From Betaproteobacteria bacterium (GTDB lineage: Bacteria > Pseudomonadota > Gammaproteobacteria > Burkholderiales > Burkholderiaceae_A): a stretch of 64,000 bases of DNA. The stretch is from NCBI GenBank assembly GCA_028139135.1, contig JAOINB010000003.1, positions 1 through 64,000 on the forward strand, given 5' to 3'. The position numbers were made by a program, and so were the translations under genes. This document shows positions 59,833-64,000 of this stretch, piece by piece; positions within the stretch are counted from its first letter, which is position 1; every line of letters begins with the position of its first letter. The notes under the pieces were generated by a model. The model made no database searches and was not told where the DNA came from. It was given only the letters and a program-made list of their open reading frames with translations.

Positions 59833-61389
59833 ATGAACAGTAAACAAAAAAAAGATATTTTAGATAGATACCTCAAGAAAATTCTATGCGCTAACGTTTA
59901 CGACGTTGCCAGTGAGTCAAAATTGGAGTTTGCGCCCATTATCAGCAGAAAAATGGGGAAAAAGATTTTTTATAAAAGGGAAGATCAACAAGAAACGTTC
60001 TCATTCAAAATACGGGGCGCCTACAATAAAATTTCCCATTTAAGCTCTGCGGAGCTTCTTAGGGGGGTTATTGCTGCATCAGCAGGTAATCATGGGCAAG
60101 GAGTTAGTCTTGCTGCCAAAAAACTCAAAATAAAATCGACAATCGTAATGCCGCAAACAACACCATCCGTGAAAGTGGCATCAGTTAAAAGATTAGGATC
60201 CGATGTTGTACTACATGGCGATTCTTACTCTGATGCTTTTGAAGAGGCTAAGAAAATCGCAAGACTTAGTAAGAAAAAGCTAATTCATCCTTTTGACGAC
60301 GCGGACGTTATCGCAGGTCAAGGGACGATAGGAATGGAAATCATTAGACAGATGCCCGAACCAATCGATGCGATATTTATTGCGGTTGGTGGTGGCGGTT
60401 TGATATCAGGGATAGGTTGTTATATTAAATCAATCAGACCAGAAATAAAGATTATTGGTGTCCAAACCACGGATTCTGATGCAATGATGCGTTCGATTGA
60501 GAAAGGAAAGAGGATTAAACTTAAACACGTGGGAATTTTTTCTGATGGCACTGCTGTCAAGCAAGTTGGATCCGAAACTTTCAAGCTTGCTAAAATTGTC
60601 GTTGATGATTTTTGTTCAGTCAGTGCTGATGAAATCTGTGCCGCAACAAGAGATATTTTTGAGGATACGCGTACAATTCAAGAACCAGCTGGAGCCATGG
60701 CGCTTGCAGGACTAAAAAAGTACGTCTTACTTAACGGTGACAAAAAAAAGTTAGATAATTTAGTGGCAATTACCTGTGGTGCTAATGTTAACTTCGACAG
60801 GCTGAGGATAATAGCGGAGCGATCGGAGTTGGGAGAAAACAAGGAGGCTTTACTAGCTATATCTTTACCTGAACAGAGGGGATCTTTCTTAAAGTTATGT
60901 GAAACATTAGGAAACCGTCACATAACAGAATTTAATTACAGGATGGAAGACTCGAGCACGGCTATTGTGTTCGCTGGTATTGAGGTAAAAGATTCGAAAG
61001 AAAAAACAAAAACTCTAAAAGCACTAAAGGCTCATGGATTCAAGGTTTTTGACCTTTCAGACGACGAAATCTCTAAATCACACATACGGCATATGGTTGG
61101 GGGGAAATCAAACCTTACCGGTAACGAGAAATTATTTAAGTTTGATTTCCCCGAACGCCCAGGCTCTCTAACTAGTTTCTTGTCTAAAATGCATCCGTCA
61201 TGGAATATTTCTTTATTTAATTACAAGAATAATGGGACAGACAGTGGAAAGATATTAATTGGATTACAGGTGCCTCAGGATGAGGGGCCACTTTTGGAAA
61301 AATTCCTAAAACAATTAGGGTACGAATATACAAACGAATCGAAAAATCTCGCATATAGACTATTCCTAAATAAAAAATCTCTAAGATAA
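59833..61389 (+). CDS. ilvA: Threonine ammonia-lyase, biosynthetic
   Basis: IlvA deaminates threonine to 2-oxobutanoate, the first step to isoleucine. The 518-residue product has the PLP lysine in TFSFKIRGAYNKI (K59), AASAGNHGQGVSLAA, the glycine loop AVGGGGLISGIG and EPAGAMALAGLK. Two C-terminal ACT-like regulatory domains (from about residue 335, with LPEQRGSFLKLCETLG and FPERPGSLTSFLSKM) mark the long, isoleucine-inhibited form. It starts 17 bases after phoR. Confidence 0.96.
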   Translation: MNSKQKKDILDRYLKKILCANVYDVASESKLEFAPIISRKMGKKIFYKREDQQETFSFKIRGAYNKISHLSSAELLRGVIAASAGNHGQGVSLAAKKLKIKSTIVMPQTTPSVKVASVKRLGSDVVLHGDSYSDAFEEAKKIARLSKKKLIHPFDDADVIAGQGTIGMEIIRQMPEPIDAIFIAVGGGGLISGIGCYIKSIRPEIKIIGVQTTDSDAMMRSIEKGKRIKLKHVGIFSDGTAVKQVGSETFKLAKIVVDDFCSVSADEICAATRDIFEDTRTIQEPAGAMALAGLKKYVLLNGDKKKLDNLVAITCGANVNFDRLRIIAERSELGENKEALLAISLPEQRGSFLKLCETLGNRHITEFNYRMEDSSTAIVFAGIEVKDSKEKTKTLKALKAHGFKVFDLSDDEISKSHIRHMVGGKSNLTGNEKLFKFDFPERPGSLTSFLSKMHPSWNISLFNYKNNGTDSGKILIGLQVPQDEGPLLEKFLKQLGYEYTNESKNLAYRLFLNKKSLR

Positions 61390-61401
61390 GACAAACCTAT
61401 A

Positions 61402-62682
61402 ATGGATTTTAATTGTTTTATCATTGGTTTAAATCATAAAAGTGCAGACTTATCATTGCGGGAGCGAGTCAGCATCCCAGAAAATAAAATATTGCAAGTG
61501 CAACACCAATTAAAGACACTTTTGGATCCTCTGGCAATTGAACAGGTCATTTTATCGACGTGTAACCGTACGGAATTTTATTTTTATGGTGATAATGCAT
61601 CAAATATATTTGACAAAACACTTAATTGGCTAGCAGCGTATGCTAATGAAAATATTGAAAAAATCCAAGCACATACATATAAACGAGAAGGAAAGGATGC
61701 CGTTTCTCATATTTTTTCCCTGGCATGTGGCTTGGATTCTATGGCAATGGGTGAGACTCAGATTTTAGGTCAGCTAAAATCCGCAACACGCATGTCAAAA
61801 GAACTAGGTTACTCGGGTAGTAACCTTGATTATTTAACTCAAAAAGCGTTCAATGTCGCAAAGCTTGTTCGAAGCGAGACAGATATTGGTAAGCAATCAA
61901 TCTCTCTGGCGTCTCTTTCCATCCAACTAACCAAAAAGATTTTTGGCAACCTATCTAATTGTGATGTCTTGTTTATTGGCGCAGGTGAAATGATAAACCT
62001 CTGCCTAAATCATATTTCGGAACAGAATCCGAAGTCTATAACCCTAACAAATAGAGACATCAAACGAGGGCAAGAACTTATAAAAAAATTCAATGGAAGC
62101 TACTTTCCAATTGGAAATTTAAACAGAAACTTGGAGAATTTTGACGTGATAATCAGCTGTACAGCCAGTGCTTTGCCTCTAGTTGGTCTCGGCGTAATTT
62201 CAACTGCTTTAAAAAAAAGGAAAAATCGTCCTATTGTTTGTATAGACTTAGCTGTTCCGAGGGATTTTGAGCCTGAGGTTAAAAAACTCGATAACGTTTT
62301 TCTTTTTTCGATAGATGACTTAGGTGCTCAGATAGACGAAAACATTAAGTCAAGACTATCATCTGCTGTAGAAGCTAGAGAGATTATCGAAAATAACATC
62401 GAAGAATTTTATATTTGGAAAGAAAAACGAAAAATTGTTCCAGTAATTCAGGAATTGAAAAGTCGTAGTGAACAAGCAATTAAAATTGAGGTCAAAAATG
62501 CGTTAAGAAAAATTGAGAATGGTACGCCGGTAGAAGATGTTTTATCCGAACTTGCGAACAAGATTTCGAATAAATTTTTACACAATGCGTACGTAGCTCT
62601 AAATGATCAGAGTTCAGAAAAACATTCAGAAGTAAGGTTTTGGATTAAAAAACTGTACGGGATAGAGCTAGATGATAAATGA
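61402..62682 (+). CDS. hemA: Glutamyl-tRNA reductase
   Basis: HemA makes glutamate-1-semialdehyde for tetrapyrroles. The 426-residue product has the N-terminal CFIIGLNHKSADLSLRERVS, the catalytic cysteine C54 in LSTCNRTEFYFY, GLDSMAMGETQILGQLK, the NADPH-binding DVLFIGAGEMINL and IDLAVPRDFEP. It starts 12 bases after ilvA and overlaps prfA by 11 bases; hemA-prfA-prmC is a standard operon. Confidence 0.97.
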   Translation: MDFNCFIIGLNHKSADLSLRERVSIPENKILQVQHQLKTLLDPLAIEQVILSTCNRTEFYFYGDNASNIFDKTLNWLAAYANENIEKIQAHTYKREGKDAVSHIFSLACGLDSMAMGETQILGQLKSATRMSKELGYSGSNLDYLTQKAFNVAKLVRSETDIGKQSISLASLSIQLTKKIFGNLSNCDVLFIGAGEMINLCLNHISEQNPKSITLTNRDIKRGQELIKKFNGSYFPIGNLNRNLENFDVIISCTASALPLVGLGVISTALKKRKNRPIVCIDLAVPRDFEPEVKKLDNVFLFSIDDLGAQIDENIKSRLSSAVEAREIIENNIEEFYIWKEKRKIVPVIQELKSRSEQAIKIEVKNALRKIENGTPVEDVLSELANKISNKFLHNAYVALNDQSSEKHSEVRFWIKKLYGIELDDK

Positions 62683-63751
62683 AAGTTTCAGAAAAAGACT
62701 TGAAAAGATTAATGCTCGCTTAACAGATGTTGAACAAGAATTAGCAAATCCTGAGGTAACAAAAAATATAAAGAAATTTCAAGCCCTCTCTATCGAAAGA
62801 GCAGAGTTGTTGCCAATTGTGGAACGGGCACAAATTTTGGATAACCTGAGCAAAGATATTGAAACGACTGCATCATGGACTACGGACCCAGAACTAAAGG
62901 AAGACGCGATCATTGAGTTAGACGGATTAAAAAAAAGAGTGGCAGAAGTTGAAAACGAGCTTAAAGGGCTACTTTTACCAAAGGATCCGAACGATAAAAA
63001 AAATGTGCTTTTGGAAATCCGAGCAGGTACGGGTGGCGATGAGTCGACGTTATTTGTAGCCGACTTAGTTCGTATGTACACAAAATTTGCTGAGAGAAAA
63101 AAGTGGAAAATAGAAATTATTTCCTCTCACGAGTCTGGACTTGGTGGATTTAAAGAAATTATCATAAAATTAGCGGGCAAGAATGTCTACTCTACTCTCA
63201 AGTTTGAATCTGGTGGTCATAGAGTTCAGCGGATTCCGGTTACAGAAACGCAAGGAAGGATACATACCTCTGCGTGTACCGTAGCTGTTTTGGCTGAAGT
63301 AGAAAACATTAATGAAATTAATGTTAAACCAGAAGAGATAAGGGTTGATGTGTTCCGTGCATCTGGAGCTGGTGGACAGCATGTAAACAAGACAGAGTCA
63401 GCTGTCAGAATTACTCATTTGCCGACAGGGATAGTAGCTGAGTGTCAAGATGACCGCAGCCAACACAAAAACAAAGATAAGGCACTCAAAGTATTATGCG
63501 CGCGAATAAAAGATCAAGAACTTGCAAACCAGCAAAAAGCCATAGCAGACACACGTAAAACACTCATAGGTTCCGGAGATCGGTCAGAACGCATTCGCAC
63601 ATATAATTTCCCCCAGGGTAGAGTTACCGACCATAGAATAAACCTCACGTCTTACAAATTGGACCAAGTACTTGAAGGTATACTTGACGAGTTCACTGAT
63701 ATGCTTGTAGCACAGCATCAGGCGGAAAGATTATCGTCGATGGTGGATTAG
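62672..63751 (+). CDS. prfA: Peptide chain release factor 1
   Basis: RF1 ends translation at UAA and UAG. The 359-residue protein carries LEIRAGTGGDESTLFVADLVRMY, the stop-codon-reading GGHRVQRIPVTETQGRIHTSACTVAVL region (PxT-type codon-recognition segment in PVTE), and the GGQ motif at about residues 234-236 in RASGAGGQHVNKTESAV. PrmC, which methylates the GGQ glutamine, is encoded just downstream. Confidence 0.97.
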   Translation: MINESFRKRLEKINARLTDVEQELANPEVTKNIKKFQALSIERAELLPIVERAQILDNLSKDIETTASWTTDPELKEDAIIELDGLKKRVAEVENELKGLLLPKDPNDKKNVLLEIRAGTGGDESTLFVADLVRMYTKFAERKKWKIEIISSHESGLGGFKEIIIKLAGKNVYSTLKFESGGHRVQRIPVTETQGRIHTSACTVAVLAEVENINEINVKPEEIRVDVFRASGAGGQHVNKTESAVRITHLPTGIVAECQDDRSQHKNKDKALKVLCARIKDQELANQQKAIADTRKTLIGSGDRSERIRTYNFPQGRVTDHRINLTSYKLDQVLEGILDEFTDMLVAQHQAERLSSMVD

Positions 63752-63755
63752 ATAT

Positions 63756-64000
63756 ATGCATGACGCTAAGTACAATATATATATCCGGAGGCTCATTTCA
63801 CACATAGCACAAAAACCTGAATATTGGTATCTTGCTTACCCATGTGAGGAACTTCCCAATGAAACTTGCTACGCCGTGTTATCCGAGTCTCTAAAGAAAT
63901 TGGATATGGGAATTCCCTTTGAATATGTCATAGGTTGGTCTGAATTTTACAAATACAGATTTCAAGTTACTGAAAACGTTTTAATACCGCGAGAAGAAAC
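63756..64000 (+). CDS. prmC: Release factor glutamine methyltransferase PrmC (5' part; gene runs off the window)
   Basis: The first 81 codons, translated by eye from the ATG at 63756. The segment GIPFEYVIGWSEFYKYRFQVTENVLIPREET matches the PrmC/HemK N-terminal-to-catalytic linker ('FYG...VLIPRPET'). It begins 4 bases after prfA in the usual hemA-prfA-prmC order. The SAM-binding and NPPY motifs lie beyond the window. Confidence 0.9.
   Translation, partial: MHDAKYNIYIRRLISHIAQKPEYWYLAYPCEELPNETCYAVLSESLKKLDMGIPFEYVIGWSEFYKYRFQVTENVLIPREE

Overview
The window is ordinary chromosome from an AT-rich, tightly packed Gram-negative bacterium, almost certainly a betaproteobacterium. The 23S gene carries the exact target of the classical Betaproteobacteria probe BET42a (28667-28683). 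The gene orders rplM-rpsI-argC-erpA, rpe-trpEGDC, ubiH-like next to dsbC, and ubiE-Tim44-like-ubiJ are ones I know from this class, and two porins are of the Burkholderia/Neisseria type. Many neighbouring genes overlap or sit a few bases apart, as in streamlined genomes. There is no insertion sequence, prophage or CRISPR array.

Layout. 1-2084: 5' part of dnaE (minus). 2128-6347: an envelope cassette (ArnT-like glycosyltransferase, polyprenyl-phosphate glycosyltransferase, UPF0104-type membrane protein, LpxQ-like outer-membrane barrel), the most accessory-looking stretch. 6355-12269: tRNA-Leu, queA, tgt, yajC-secD-secF. 12559-23040: purB, mnmA, split transhydrogenase pntAA-AB-B, erpA, argC, rpsI, rplM and two tail-to-tail porins. 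23260-26628: cytochrome b561, a beta-propeller lipoprotein and hldE. 26636-31615: a complete rRNA operon on the minus strand (16S-tRNA-Ile-tRNA-Ala-23S-5S) with promoter, boxA sites and processing stems. 31786-36572: a 26-codon membrane ORF, then rpe-trpE-trpG-trpD-trpC. 36598-43664: mltA, dsbC, ubiH-like, purD, yebC, a quinone oxidoreductase and tcdA. 43876-44490: tRNA-Phe and a methyltransferase. 44493-53505: panD, pabBC and a serine-cycle/C1-folate cluster glyA-sgaA-hprA-mtdA-fchA-ftfL. 53588-64000: pgi, ubiJ, Tim44-like, ubiE, DUF971, phoB-phoR, ilvA, hemA-prfA-prmC (partial).

Metabolic picture. FtfL, FchA and MtdA link formate to methylene-tetrahydrofolate. GlyA condenses that C1 unit with glycine to give serine, and SgaA and HprA turn serine into hydroxypyruvate and then glycerate. 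This is the first half of the serine cycle and suggests growth on, or oxidation of, C1 compounds. PabBC, just upstream on the same strand, makes the p-aminobenzoate part of folate; TrpG may supply its missing glutaminase. The beta-propeller lipoprotein resembles proteins associated with PQQ-dependent dehydrogenases. The later serine-cycle genes (glycerate kinase, malate thiokinase, malyl-CoA lyase) and any methanol dehydrogenase are not in the window, so methylotrophy is an inference.

I found no clearly new biological system. The best leads are the LpxQ-like lipid A modification cassette, the serine-cycle operon in a compact betaproteobacterial genome, the rRNA promoter embedded in the end of trpC, the 5S/hldE convergence with no room for a terminator, a leader hairpin before rplM, and two small ORFs.
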